The notes under the pieces are model-generated. The model was given only the letters and a program-made list of their open reading frames with translations, searched no databases and was not told where the DNA came from. Below are positions 45,451 through 57,292 of a DNA stretch of 64,000 nt, piece by piece. This stretch comes from Dugong dugon (lineage: Eukaryota; Chordata; Mammalia; Sirenia; Dugongidae): positions 61,893,501-61,957,500 of the forward strand of contig CM057469.1 of assembly GCA_030035585.1 (NCBI GenBank). The letters are read 5' to 3'. A program made the translations under genes and the position numbers. Every line of letters begins with the position of its first letter. The first letter of the stretch is position 1.

Positions 45451-47337
45451 TCCCAGCCCCAATTCTTGGATTTCTTAACAGGGAAAACACTTACACGGAC
45501 TGCAGCAAGGGATTATTAAGGCTTTCACCCAAAAGTCTTGAATTATAAGAACAAGTCATTCCTTAACTTCTCTTTTTAAAGGATATTGAGAAATTTTAGG
45601 TAAAATTTAGAGGTATGTATTTGAATTTTAATCTGTTCAGCTGACAAGACCTAACCAACAATGGTAGAAGTATTAGCTCATAAATGTTTGGGTACAGAAG
45701 ACATTCTATAGAATTGGATAAAGTAGCAGAATGGCCTTACTGCACACATAGCCTGAGTGCTTGTAAATAGCACTAGGCTTCTTCACTTAAAGTATTTCCT
45801 ATCAGAGAGTCTATCTATTGATTTGCTTCAGGTAAATCTAATAATGTTTCTTCTGTTCCGAGAATTTTTGAAAATTCTACTTGGATAACAGATCCCTTCC
45901 TAGTAAATTTACTGGAGTATCTAAGCTGAGGAAAAAGAGTATATGTCCTGTACAGGTCCTAAAGAGACAGAAAAAGGCTAGAAAAAGGTTAAAATCTGTT
46001 CTTGATCAGTGACCTCCATGGCTCTTGAGGTTTTATTACTCTAGGGCAAGTGCTTTTGTAAATTTGTGGGGTTTATTGCTGATAAGGCTAAACCTGTGTC
46101 TTAAAATCTTACGTTTCTCCATTTATTTGAATAGTAGTTTCTGCCTGAGAGTTTAGTGCTACCATAGGAAAACCCTCTGATTTGTCCCTGGAGCCCCTTC
46201 ATTCTATTTGGTTCTGGGCTACATCTAGTGTTAGGTTGTTTAGTTTATTTTTTAGTTTTAAATATTCCCTTTTGAAATATCTGGGCTTTTTACAGTAGTA
46301 ACAAAAAAGGGTAAGTTACTGGGCCCAGTCTTAGCCGTATGTTGGGAGGACCTGTTTTCTGTGGAGAAATTTTGAGGCTGGGACTGTAACTGCTGTAATT
46401 ACAGGGCCATACGTTTATTTTCTTTAACATTACTTCTCTGTTCAGCTTCCTAAGTTTGTGTTAAAATTGGGACAAATTATAAGCAAGAGTGGCTAAGTGT
46501 GGTTTGCTTCCATTTTTTAAATCTATTTGTGGCATTTGACTAATACAGCTAGCTCCAGATGGAGGCCATTAACAAAAAGTGATTTGAAAGCAATACAGGA
46601 TTCAGACTCTTCTAGCTTTAAACCAGAGTTTTCTCAAAGGAGTTTAGTCAAACAGTTCCTGTAGATATAAACATTTTCATCTTTATTTTGTTAGCAACTC
46701 TGAACCATCTTCCAATCTATTTTTCAGGGGAAAACCTTTGGGATATTTTCAAGAAGGTTTGTGACAATAGTTCTTGTATATACTATTAGTTCCATGCCAG
46801 GAATATTAGGCTGGGTGTTTTGGGATTCTATAGGATTTTTCCAACAGGCCATTTCCATGCATCTTTGATTTGGAATTGACTTGATGGAAATGGGTTTGAG
46901 AGTCACCTGGCCTTATCGGTGAGTTTATTAAATTATATAAATCTGGCAGACCAGGTTTGTAGATATCAGCCAGGATTATAAATTATTGCGTGAAGTTTTG
47001 AGGATCTTTGAGAGGATTAGGAAATTCTTTAATAGCGTGAGGTTCTGCTTTTGACCAGAGGACAAATTAACTTGTGGCTTCTGACCCTCTTCAGGATGTT
47101 TAGTTTTAAAAATCATTTAAAAAAAGGGTTTTACATCTTCTAGAGGTTCTTTGAGATAACAGGAGGCTCAGTAGGGGCTTTTTCATTGGAGTACGTAGGT
47201 AAAGAGGTGTACAGGGCAGTAACTGCTGGAGGGGCAGTGGTAGGGGAAGGGAGCAGGATGTCGGAGGCTAGGGGTGGACTACAGATACCAGAGACTTCAC
47301 CACTTGGGGAAAGTGAGCCACTTTGGGAAAGAGAGCC

Positions 47338-47854
47338 CATCTTAGATATCTAGTGCCCTTATAACAGAAATACTACAAGTAGATGACTTTAATAAACAGT
47401 AGTTTATTCTCTCATGGTTTAGGAGGCTATAAGTTTGAATACAGGATCCCAGCTCCAGGGGAAGGCTTTCTCATGCTCTTGGCTCTGGGAGAAGGTCTTG
47501 TTATCAATCTTCCCCTGGTCTAGGAGCTTTTCAGCACAGGAACCCCAGGTCCAAGGATGCATTCTGCTCGTGGTGCTTCTTTCTTTGTGGCATGAGAACC
47601 CTCTCTTCTCTTCTGGCTTCTCTGTTTTACATCTCAAAAGATTGACTGAAGGTACCACCAAGTCCTTTAGATTGAGTCCTGCTTCATTCACATAACTGCC
47701 TCTAATTCTACCTCATAAACATCACAGAGGTTAGGATTTACAACACAAATGATAAGCACATCAGATCACAAAGAGGAGGATAACCATACAATACTTGGAA
47801 TCATGGCCTATCTAAGATGACATATTTTGGGGGGACATAATTCAATCCATGACA
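47338..47854 (-). mobile_element. Solo LTR, MaLR-like, inserted in gag relic
   Basis: It has the same family landmarks in reverse ('acagaaatactacaagtaga', then 'ataattcaatccatgaca'). The flanking 5-mers are gagcc and gaaac, so the target duplication is poor. It splits the Ser/Gln-rich gag repeat. Confidence 0.8.
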
Positions 47855-48308
47855 GAAACATTTTGGGAAAGGGAGCTATTTTGAGAAAGAGGGAGATTTT
47901 GGGAAAGGGAGGGTGTCGGGGCTGCTGCCGGGCAGGTGTTCATCAAGGTTACAGAGCTCTGAGACTGTAATTCTTTAATTTGTTTAGCTGGTTTTGAAAC
48001 AGTCTCCTGCAAGGAGTCAAAATTGTTGTTTTGATTTCTTTTGGAAGCTTCCAAGTAGCAATCAATACATGCCACCTATTGCTTTAATTTTATTTGTAAG
48101 CTCTTACCCTCTAAGTTACTGTGCAGAAAGTTTAATTTTGTTAATTCAAATGACTCCTGCAAAAGCTTTTGGTCTTTAAATTTCGCTCTGTAAGTGCATG
48201 CCAGCAGTGTAAATATACGACTGAAGTGCGGACCTAACGCTTAGTCATACAAACTGCAGGAGTTTGCTTAGGGGTTTCTGCTTCAGTCTTGGAAGTTGTA
48301 TTTCCCAT

Positions 48309-48480
48309 CTTACAGGGAAACCTGCAATTATTAAAGACCTAATGCTCGTGAAAATTCTACTGTGCAGCAGAAACAAAAGAGAGTTCAATAATATAGAGTG
48401 GCTGTGAGGTGGCAGTCCCACCAAACTTATTTTGGTAACGAACCCAGAACGACTCTCAGGAGATAAACAGAAAATGAAGG
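48309..48480 (-). other. Presumed retroviral leader upstream of gag
   Basis: Non-coding sequence preceding the gag-like ATG. I could not confirm a primer-binding site or define a 5' LTR boundary. Confidence 0.4.
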
Positions 48481-49413
48481 TAAATAGACAATAGATCTCT
48501 CAAAGAGCCATCTTTGCAATAAGCAGAGGCTTGTATGTGAGAGGCTTACTTCCAGTTAACCCAGAGAATTAGAGGAGACACTTATGGGCACAAGGGACCC
48601 TTGCTGGTACCAGGGTGAGCTGGTTCCACGACTTCTCAGTAATGCAGAAGATAATATCTTTCAGAATCCTGCCGCCTACACCAATGAATATCTAAAAGTA
48701 ATCACCCATACTCTGATTAAAACTGAGTGATTTGTTGAAAGCAAAATGACAGCTCAATCTGGGAAGAGACTGAATTCCATGCACACTTCTCAGAATGATG
48801 CCATTCTCATTTTTATTTTCAGATAAACACTTCGTATTTTACAGTGTTTTCTACCACACCATTTGATAGTTTTAATTATTTTGGAACATCAACCGTGATC
48901 ACTACCAAAATGTAGAAAAATGAATTTACCTGGTTAACTTCGTTAGCTGAATTGCTACACGTAGCTTTTTCAAACAAGAACAAGAAAGATAAATTAGAAT
49001 AAAACAGAAAATAGTAAGGAAAAATAGTGCTGTTCTGATATAAGGACTTGAGCTTGAGAAGCAGACCAGCCTTGTTTTCTCGAAAGTACTATAAAAAGGA
49101 ATAATATTTATACATTTTCAATAAAAGGCAGTGATAATCACTCAAAAATGTATAAACATACCAGCATAAATATTCCTAGAGGACATTCATCAGAATTAGT
49201 AATTGTATCTCTGTTGTATTGTTCTATTTTTTTTTACTGATTTTTTTAAATGAATATTTTATATTCAAATTCTCTTTACCAAAAATGGGAAAGGCAAAGG
49301 AAGTGAGACATAAAGGAAGGAAATGAAGAACTATAAATAGCAGCATATTTCTTAGACCAGTAGTATATTTCTTAGATCTGCAAAGTCTACTGGATAGAGT
49401 CATGTTTACCCTC
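48481..49413. other. Upstream region or intron 1 of CFHR gene 2, no exon found
   Basis: AT-rich; part (48481-48830) may be the remains of the retrovirus 5' LTR. I searched it for a factor H-type signal-peptide exon (ATG, hydrophobic run, phase-1 donor) and found none I would support. Confidence 0.45.
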
Positions 49414-49894
49414 AGTCTTAGTCATGTAGTGCTGCTGTAACAGAAATACCACAAGTGGATGGCTTTAACAAAGAGAAATTTATTCTCTCACATCTAGTAG
49501 GCTACACGTCCAAATTTGGGGCATCAGCTCCAGGGGAAGGCTTTCTCTCTCTGTCAGCTCTGGAGGAAGGTCCTTGTCATCAACCTTCCTCTGGTCGAGG
49601 AGCTTCTCAGGCACAGGGACCCCAGGTCCAAAAGATGCTCTTTGCTCCCAGTGGTGCTTTCTTAGTGGTATGAGGTCCCCATGTCTGTCTGCTACTTCTT
49701 TTATATCTCAAAAGAGATTGGCTTAAGACACTATCTAATTTTGTAGATCTCATCAATATAACTGCCACTAATCCATCTCATTATATCATAGTGACAGGAT
49801 TTACAACAGGGAAATCACATCAGATGACAAAATGGTAGACAATCATACAATACTGGGAATCATTATACAGCCAAGTAGACAGATATCCATGACA
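49414..49894 (-). mobile_element. Solo LTR, MaLR-like, 248 bp upstream of CFHR gene 2 SCR1 exon
   Basis: Perfect 5-bp target duplication ccctc at 49409-49413 and 49895-49899. It has the family start in reverse (gtcttagtcatgtagtgctg) and the end tatccatgaca. It lies antisense to the CFHR gene, in what should be intron 1. Confidence 0.87.
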
Positions 49895-49899
49895 CCCTC

Positions 49900-50142
49900 T
49901 TCCTCTGAATTTACATTTTTGTGTGATTTTAATCTTGGAGGTATTTACAAAAGATATACACATGATGTGACTCCAAAACTGACCTCATCAAACAGCTTTG
50001 TAGGTTTAGAAATAGATTTTGCTAGTCCCCAAATAACTAATACAAGTGGACAAATTCAGCTAAACGTTATAATAGAATTATTAATGTTATTATATAAAGT
50101 ATTATTTTTCATTAACCTACAGATTGTTTTGTTTTTCCCAAG
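49900..50142. other. CFHR gene 2 intron immediately before SCR1
   Basis: A short AT-rich tract ending in the acceptor gtttttcccaag. AG at 50141-50142 gives the phase-1 start that keeps the sushi reading frame; the next AG two bases on would not. Confidence 0.6.
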
Positions 50143-50337
50143 AGAGAACTTGCAATTTTCCAGAAATAAAACATGGAAGAACATATGGTGAAAATCAACC
50201 TAAACAAACCTTCCCAGTTGCTATACGAAAATATTTCTACTATACCTGTGATCATAGCTATGTATCTGCTTCGCAGTCTCTCTGGACTCAAATAACCTGC
50301 ACAGAGGAAGGATGGTCACCAATACCAAAGTGTCGCA
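50143..50337 (+). CDS. CFHR: Complement factor H-related gene 2, SCR1 exon (intact)
   Basis: This exon encodes the first sushi domain of a second CFHR gene. It is 195 bp, phase 1-1, with donor a|gtgagt. The reading includes TCNFPEIKHGRTYGENQPKQ, then KYFYYTCDHSYVSAS, WTQITCTEEGW and PKCR. Four cysteines and the tryptophan are present. It aligns along its length with SCR1 of human CFHR1/CFHR2; the 'PEIKHG' start also recalls factor H SCR6. In human CFHR1/2/5 this domain carries the dimerisation residues Tyr34, Ser36 and Tyr39. The aligned stretch here is YYTCDH, so Tyr34 is kept but Ser36 reads Thr and Tyr39 reads His. The exon's trailing A plus GA at the start of the next exon makes an Arg codon, consistent with splicing to 53638. 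Confidence 0.92.
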
Positions 50338-50561
50338 GTGAGTAAATGCACTCACCATTATCTGGAAGAATCATTCATGAGTGGCGTGAGATGTGCCAGA
50401 AGGGATCAGAGAGTCTTCACAATCATAAGGGTGGGGACTAGATAAGCAGGCAAAGATAATATATGTCATTCTTCTTCTTTTTATAAGGAGTCAATCGTAA
50501 ATCTAATGAGAAAAATATCTATATACTTTTGCTAAATATTTTCATACCTAAATATTTTAGT
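50338..50561. other. CFHR gene 2 intron after SCR1
   Basis: Unique sequence with no feature, leading to the L1 target duplication. Confidence 0.6.
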
Positions 50562-50577
50562 TTTAAAAGCTACTTTT

Positions 50578-53060
50578 TTTATTGTGCTTTAATTGAAAGT
50601 TTAGAGTTCAAGTCAGTTTCTCATACAAAAATTTATACAGCCATTGCTATGTGACCCCAGCTGCTCTGCGTATAATGTGACAGCACACTCCTCCTTCCCA
50701 CCGTGGATTTCCCGTGTCCATTCAACCAGCTCCTGTCCCTTTTTGCCTTCTCATCATGCCTCCATACAGGACACTTAGTCTCATGTATCTACTTGAGCTA
50801 AGAAGCACTCTCTTCACGAGTATCATTTTATGTCTCATAGTCCAGTCTAATCTTTGTCTGAAGTTTGGCTTCGGGAATGGATTCAGTTCTAGGCTAACAG
50901 AGAGTCCAGGGGCCATGTCTTCCGGGGGCCCTCCAGACTCAGTCAGACCATTAAGTCTGACCTTTTTACTAGAATTTGAGTTCTGTACCCTACTTTTCTC
51001 CTGCTCTGCCAGGGACTCTCTGTTGTGTTCCCTGTCAGGGCGGTCATTGGTGGTAGCCAGGCACCATCTAGTTCTTCTGGTCTCAGGCTGATGGAGTCTC
51101 TGGTTTATGTGGCCCTTTCTATCTCCTGGGCTAATATTTTCCTTGTGTCTTTGGTGTTCTTCATTCTCCTTTGCTCCAAGTGGGTTGTGACAAATTGATG
51201 CATCTTAGATGGCCGCTCACTAGCTTTTAAGACCCCAGATGGCACTCACTAAACTGGGATGCAGAATATTTTCTTAATAAACTTTATTATGCCAATTGAC
51301 CTAGGAGATATCCCTGAAACCATAGTCCCCAAACCCCATTCCCTCCTACTCTGTCCCTCGAAGTGTTTGGCTGCATTCAGAAAACTTCTTAGCTGTTGGT
51401 TTAGTCCAGTTGTGTTGATTTCCCCTGTAGTGTGTGTTCTCCTTCCCTTCACTTAAGATAATTCTTGTCTACTATCTAGTTAGTGAATACCCCTTCCACT
51501 CCCTCCCCTCCCTTGTAACTAACAAAGAATGTTTTCTGTGTTTAAACCTTTTCTTGAGTTCTTGTAATAGTGGTCTTATACAATATTTGTCCTTTTGCGA
51601 CTCACTAAATTCACTCAGCGTAATACCTTCCAGATTCTGCTGGTATGTTTCACAGATTCATCATTCTTCTTTATCATTGCATAGTATTCCACTGTGTGAA
51701 TACACCATAATCTGTATTTCCATTTGTCTGTTGATGGGCACTTAGGCTGTTTCCATCTTTTTGCTACTGTGAACAGTGCTGCAGTAAACATGGGTGTGCA
51801 TATAACACTTCATGTGAAGGCTCTGATTTTTCTAGGATATAGTCCAAGGAGGAGGTTGCTGGATTGTATGGTATTTCTATTTCTAGGTTTTTGAGGAAGT
51901 GTCAAATTGATTTCCAAAGCAGTTGTACCATTTTACATTCCTATCAACAGTGTGTAAGTGTTCCAGTCTCTGCACAACCTCTCCAACATTTATTGTTTTT
52001 TGCATTAATGTTAGCCGTGCTGGGGTGCGATGCCATCTCTTTGTAGGTTTCATTTCCATTTCTCTAATGGCTAATGATTGTGACCATTTCCTCATGTCTG
52101 TTAGCTGCCTGAATGTCTTCTTGGTGAAGTGCCTGTTCATATCCTTTGCCCATTTTTTAACTGGGTTATTTGTCTTTTCATTGTTGAGGTTTTGCGGTAT
52201 CTTGTAGATTTCAGAGATTAGACGCTGATCAGATTTGTCATAGTCAAAATTCTTTCCCAGTCTGTAGGTTGTCTTTTTACTCTTTTGGTGAAGTCTTTTG
52301 ATGAGCATAAGTGTTTGATTTTTAGGAGCTCCCAGTTGTCTAGTTTTCTTCTGGTGTTTGTGCATTGTTACTTTTGGTTTGTATTCTGTTTATGCTATGT
52401 ATTAGGGCTCCTAGCCTTGTCCCTAGTTTTTCTTCCATGATCTTTAGATTTTATATTTAGGTCTTTGATCCATTTTGAGTTAGTTTTTGTCCACGCTGTT
52501 AGGCATGGGTCTTGTTTCATTTTTTTGCAGATGGATATCCAGTTATGCCAGCACCATTTGTTAAAGAGACCGTCTTTTCCCCAATTAATGGACTTTGAGC
52601 CTTTGTCAAATATCAGCTGCTGATAGGTGGATGAATTTATGTCTGGATTTTCAATTCTGTTCCGTCGGTCAATGTATCTGTTGTTGTACCAGTACCAGGC
52701 TGTTTTGACTATTGTGGCGGTATAATAGTTTCTAAAGTCAGGTAGTGTGAGGCCTCCCACTTTGTCTTCTTGAGAAATGCTTTACTTATCTGGGGACTCT
52801 TCCCTTTCCATATGAAGTTGGTGATTTGTTTCTCCATCTCATTTAAAAAGGTCATTGGAATTTGGATTGGGATTGCACTCCTCTGTAGATTTCTTTGGGA
52901 AGGATTCTCATTTTCACAAGTCTTCCTACCCATGAGCAAGGTATGTTTTTCCACCTATGTAGGTCTCCTGGTTTCTTGCAGTAGTGTCTTGTAGTTTTCA
53001 TTGTATAGGTCTTTTCCATCTCTGATTAGATATATACATATTTTATCTTTTTAGGGGTTA
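50578..53060 (-). mobile_element. 5'-truncated L1, with 16-bp target duplication (copy 2)
   Basis: Target duplication tttaaaagctactttt at 50562-50577 and tttaaatactactttt at 53061-53076 (two mismatches). The left part is the L1 3' UTR and the right part is ORF2 C-terminal sequence in broken frames (52365-51883, 52760-52395). It was inserted before the segmental duplication, because its right portion is also at 1-1134. Confidence 0.9.
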
Positions 53061-53076
53061 TTTAAATACTACTTTT

Positions 53077-53637
53077 AAATACAATAATTTTAACAGCTAA
53101 TATTTAAACACTCATTTTACCATTGTGTGAACACAGCTTTTTTTCCATGGAACTTCATGTTTTGCATATTTTATATAAAATCTTATTTTTTTGAATATTC
53201 AAAATGCAATTTTGTTCATACTATTTTCCTAATTTTCATGTTTTCCAGTATCACATCTTTTTGTTCCTTAATATTACTATGTTATTCTCCCAATGAATGT
53301 AGAGAGAAGGCAGAAAGTGAAAAAGAGAGGATCCTGACAGAGAAAGCAAAGGGGAGTACACTAAGGAGATAAAAGTCTTTTGCCTCCACTTCTGGAAAGC
53401 CACTCATAATAATCAAATGAGGAATAAAAATACCAATTTTTTTTAATAGCTAAGAAACTCTTAGAAATAAAAACTGCATTCTATTACAAAGATTGATGGA
53501 ATTGCATATTTATTTTTCTTTCTTATGCATACACTAATTTTTAAGTAACTAATTTTTACAATTTCTCTTTTGGAGATTGTAAAATGCAATACTTTTTAAA
53601 TTCCATGTTACACATTATTCATCTTTTGGGTCTTTAG
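53077..53637. other. CFHR gene 2 intron before SCR2
   Basis: AT-rich intron matching 1151-1721, with no feature of its own. It ends in the acceptor tctttag. Confidence 0.7.
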
Positions 53638-53816
53638 GACTGTGCTTTTTTCCTGTGGTGGAAAATGGGCGTTCTTCATCTTCAGGACAAATACATCTGG
53701 AAGGTGACACTGTGCAAATTTTATTTGACATGGGTTACAAACTTGCAAATATTCAGAGCAGCATTATATATGTACGGAAGATGACTGGTCCTCTCCTCCT
53801 AAATGCAACCCTCCAG
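53638..53816 (+). pseudogene. CFHR: Complement factor H-related gene 2, SCR2 exon (frameshifted)
   Basis: This is the counterpart of the intact exon at 1722-1898, with good acceptor (tctttag) and donor (g|gtaagt), but 179 bp long instead of 177. The start is normal ([17 protein letters not shown]). The second framework cysteine is changed (TGT to TTT, reading ILFDMGY). A 2-bp gain in a TATATA run just after 'agcagcatta' then shifts the frame before the third cysteine. If spliced in, downstream exons would be read out of frame. Because surrounding exons are phase 1-1, skipping this exon would join SCR1 to SCR3 in frame. Two independent lesions make a simple sequencing error unlikely as the whole explanation. 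Confidence 0.88.
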
Positions 53817-54214
53817 GTAAGTAAAATATTGTCCTGTAAGTGCCGGGTATGTTTCTGATGTTATAAAGAAATAACTAATTAAATATACACATCACTGCTT
53901 TCCTTGTTATTGTAATCTTTTCAGTCTATGGTTCCAGTTGTCCAAGTAGGTATACAAATCTGTGGCTAGTCACTAGAAAATCAATGTGTCTACTCTCATG
54001 AAATATAGATAATAATAGAAAACACTAGTCAAGAGTATGGTGAAAATCCTTGAAGGATATACTGATGTTTCAGTAACTCGAATTTAATGTGTATAGTGAG
54101 ATCATGCAAAATAAGTTAAGATTACATAAAGATAAAAATTTTAAATAGATTCATAGTCAAAATATTATATTTGTCGTTATATGACTAATTATCATACTTG
54201 TCATTTATCTTTAT
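53817..54214. other. CFHR gene 2 intron, no feature
   Basis: Counterpart of 1899-2299. Confidence 0.7.
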
Positions 54215-54372
54215 TAAAAAACCCATTGCCCCCAAATTGATTTCGATTCATAGTGACCCTAAAGGACAGAGTAGAACTGCCTCTTAGGGTTTCAGAGGAG
54301 CGTGCGGCTGGTGGATTTGAACTGCGAACCTTCTGGTTCGCAGCCAAATGCTTAACCACCTCACCACCAGGG
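54215..54372 (-). repeat. AfroSINE, near full length (copy 2)
   Basis: Counterpart of 2300-2455, with head at the right (caccaccagggccggtc) abutting the CpG-rich island. Confidence 0.9.
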
Positions 54373-56245
54373 CCGGTCAGAGTCCTACCAGTATTAATTC
54401 GTGGCATGTTTCCGGCGCCCCCTCGCCCCCATCACCCTCCACTCCCCCCCTTCCCTCGCCCCCAAACACACACAAGGCACACATCTCCCAAGGGCGCCTC
54501 CGGCCTGCCAGAAGAGAGAGCAGAGCCAGACTCCAGAAAGGTCGGAAGAATTCACCGACCGGGGCACGTCCACACCCAGCCCCAGAAGAGCAAGACTGAC
54601 ACGTAAAACTAACCAAGGGGAAGAAGCCGTTCCGGAAGAGCCCCTCGGCGACAGACCGCCGGCGGGCAGCGGCGGAGGGCGCCCAGCGGACCTGGGGATA
54701 TCGGGCAACCCACGAAGCCATGCACACTGGGGCGCGGCCCCGCATCGGAACCCGGACGGACGACGCGACGAGTGCGGGCGGCGGAGGGGGCGGGCACCGG
54801 AAAGGAGGCGGCGCGGGAGGAAATCTGACGCGGTCAACCCACAGCGGTCGCGGAAGCCCTTGGACCCCTGAGCAACCACCGCGCGCTCGATGGTCGCACA
54901 CCGTCTACCAGCCCTGCGGGCGCGGAGCCATGGCCCAGTCTGAGGACAAATCCCCGGGGAGTATGGTTTCGGTCCTGGACCGGGGGCCAAGCGGCACGAC
55001 TGGTCGGATGGCGGGGGATCGATGGCTGCGAAGAGGCGGCGGTGCGCGGAAAGGACAGTGAGCTCTGAGAGGGTGGGGGCACGCGGACGACCTGGGGAAG
55101 CTTGAGAAACTGTTGGTCGCCAGGAAAACGCACACGAGGTCTCATCGCCAGAGCGTGGGGCACAAAGGCGACCCCGGGACGTCTGGAACGCCAGCTGGCC
55201 TCGGTAACCCCGAAAGTCTCCTACGCCCAGACCACGCCACCGGGGCGCCGCACGACTATGGATGCGGCAGGCTGCTCCCCACCCTCGCGCCGGGGGCCCC
55301 CGTGTGCGTCTATCTATGCGGTCCAGGGGTACGTCACCGGGAACGCCCCGAGTGAGGAGGCCCTCGTCCGCACCCGCTGCTACAGCACGGGACAGAAGCG
55401 GGTGGACAGCTACACTGCGGCGTCTGGTGGGGGGTGGGACAGGCCCTGGCCTCCCGCCAGCGGGCGAGCGAGAGGAGAACCGCACACACGCAGGCAACCC
55501 CAGCGCAGCAAGACAACACGGCCCGGCGAGACACTCCCCGCCTAGGAGAGGGGAGGCGCGGGCCACGGTAGGCGTAGAGCGGCGCGCAACCCCATTGGCG
55601 GACCCTCCTGGGAAGGAGTGGGTCTCTGTCTAGGAGCCACGACCAGTGTTTTATGAGCAAGAGGAGGGGCGGTGGCTGACCTTGTACCCTAGGCAACCTC
55701 GAGGATCGCTAGAGAAGGCTTTCTAACCGAGGACGTGTCGTCCCCACCTATGGACACCTGTTGGGCCCGCAAGGTGCTCGAGGAAGCCAAGTGGGTGGGA
55801 CTGAGGTGCGGTTTGCGGTATTGGTGAGCACCGGCAGGGTAAAGCATCGCGAGCGTTTGCGGCCAGGACCGGAGCCTGCTGCCTCAGGCTACTGTGCCGC
55901 CTCGCGAACCACGTCCACCCTTCTCTTGTGCATGGAGGGAACAGCACCGCAGCAGCAACAGAGGGCCCTGAAAGGTCGCACACTTTTTTCTTCTCACTAA
56001 AGCCAGATGCGGTGAAATGCAGGGTTTCTTGGGTACTCGGTCTCTGTAAACTTTGGAAAACTCTATGACACACGCGGTGCGAGCGGTTTATGTCAAAAAG
56101 AGCAGTGTATCCAGTGAGGCCCAACATCCCCAGACTTCCTTTGTAGACGGTCCGCAGTCTAGGGCGGCCGGCGGGGATACATACTTAGAACATCTCTTGG
56201 GGCCCATCCGCGACTGAGCGATCTGAGCCCCCACGTGACATCAAC
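54373..56245. other. CpG-rich island of unknown origin, copy 2
   Basis: Counterpart of 2456-4310, with the same edges. CpG density remains high in both copies although some CG sites have decayed to TG or CA. A minus-strand frame of 390 codons is open here (55566-54394), but the same region in copy 1 is broken, and I see no domain in it. GC-box-like motifs are kept in both copies (for example gggggcgggcaccg). Confidence 0.75.
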
Positions 56246-56292
56246 AGAGGACTGGTGGATTCGAACTGCTGACAGTTTGGTTAGCAGCCATC
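56246..56292 (-). repeat. AfroSINE fragment (copy 2)
   Basis: Counterpart of 4311-4372: 'ctggtggattcgaactgctg' and then 'gtttggttagcagccatc'. Confidence 0.7.
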
Positions 56293-56812
56293 CTCTCCAG
56301 TTCTAATTTACAATGACTCAAGTTTAAACTGTCCTTTAGGTAAACACTTAAATTAAGTAACAGAAAATAACTATTTTCAGAATTTTCTTTCAGAATTACG
56401 GAAGAAACAATATAGCTACAAACAGAAGTATGAAAAAGAAGAGAGCAAGGCTAATGATAGTAAATCTGACAGTGTGACGGGCGGGTAACAGGCACATCAG
56501 AAGCAAGTGAGAGGAAGAACAAGATTTTAAGAAATCATTTGCCAAAGTAACAGAACACCATTAGACCTAATCTGAATGATATCTAACACTAGTGTTGTAT
56601 TTTACTATTAAAAACTTATGTGTGTGTGCTCATATATAATATCTGAACTAATTATTACCAGTATGTTTTCATCTTAGTGGAGAAATATGATACTAATCAG
56701 TATGGGAGAACATGGTAAAATTTGTTTTTCAGAATGCTCACTTTGGCAGAGTGGTGATGGACTGGAATGAAATTCAGGAGACAAGTTTAGAGACCACTGC
56801 AACAGGAGCAAA
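56293..56812. other. CFHR gene 2 intron, no gene seen
   Basis: Counterpart of 4373-4875. Confidence 0.6.
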
Positions 56813-57015
56813 GTCCCTGGGTGGTGCATACAGTTAATACACTTGGCTGCTAACCAAAAGGTTGTAGGTTAGAGTCTACCCAGAAGAGCTCGCAAGAAAG
56901 GCCTGGTGATCTACTTCTGAAAAATCAGCCATCGAAAGCCTTATGGAGCATAATTCTTCTCTGATACACATGAGGTAGCCATGAGTCATAGTTGACTCCA
57001 CTGGCAACTGGTATC
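56813..57015 (+). repeat. AfroSINE (copy 2)
   Basis: Counterpart of 4880-5100. Confidence 0.85.
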
Positions 57016-57045
57016 ATTGCATTAAACTTCAGCTATGGCTTAGAA

Positions 57046-57190
57046 AGGAAACCGTGGTGATGTGGTTAAGACCTACGCTGCCAACCAAAGGGTCATGGTT
57101 CATATCCACCAGCCGCTTCTTGGAAACCCTATGGGGGCAGTTCAACTCTGTCCTGTAGGGTCACTATGAGTTGGAATCGACTCCATGGCA
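57046..57190 (+). repeat. AfroSINE, short form (copy 2)
   Basis: Counterpart of 5120-5270. Confidence 0.85.
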
Positions 57191-57204
57191 TACAACAACG
57201 ACTC

Positions 57205-57292
57205 CTGCCATGAATCCAAAAACCAAACCTGAGCGCCTAGTGGATTGCCAGTCTTCTGGTTAGCAACCTGAACTCTTAACCACCGGGGCAGG
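57205..57292 (-). repeat. AfroSINE fragment (copy 2)
   Basis: Counterpart of 5283-5370. Confidence 0.75.

Larger units (their letters stand above)
42824..48308 (-). mobile_element. Class I endogenous retrovirus relic, gag-pol, truncated
   Basis: On the minus strand, gag begins at an ATG at 48306-48308 whose codons give an MGNT-type myristoylation start. A Ser/Leu/Gln-rich repeated segment follows at about 47860-47920 and 47270-47340, with a degenerate zinc knuckle near 46290. Reverse transcriptase lies at about 45450-44750 and RNase H at about 43700-43350. Many stops and shifts are present, and two MaLR-like solo LTRs (47338-47854 and 43743-44253) and a SINE scrap interrupt it. Integrase is not clearly recognisable, and env and 3' LTR are absent. 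The pol layout is that of gammaretrovirus-like (class I) elements. It is defective. Confidence 0.82.
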
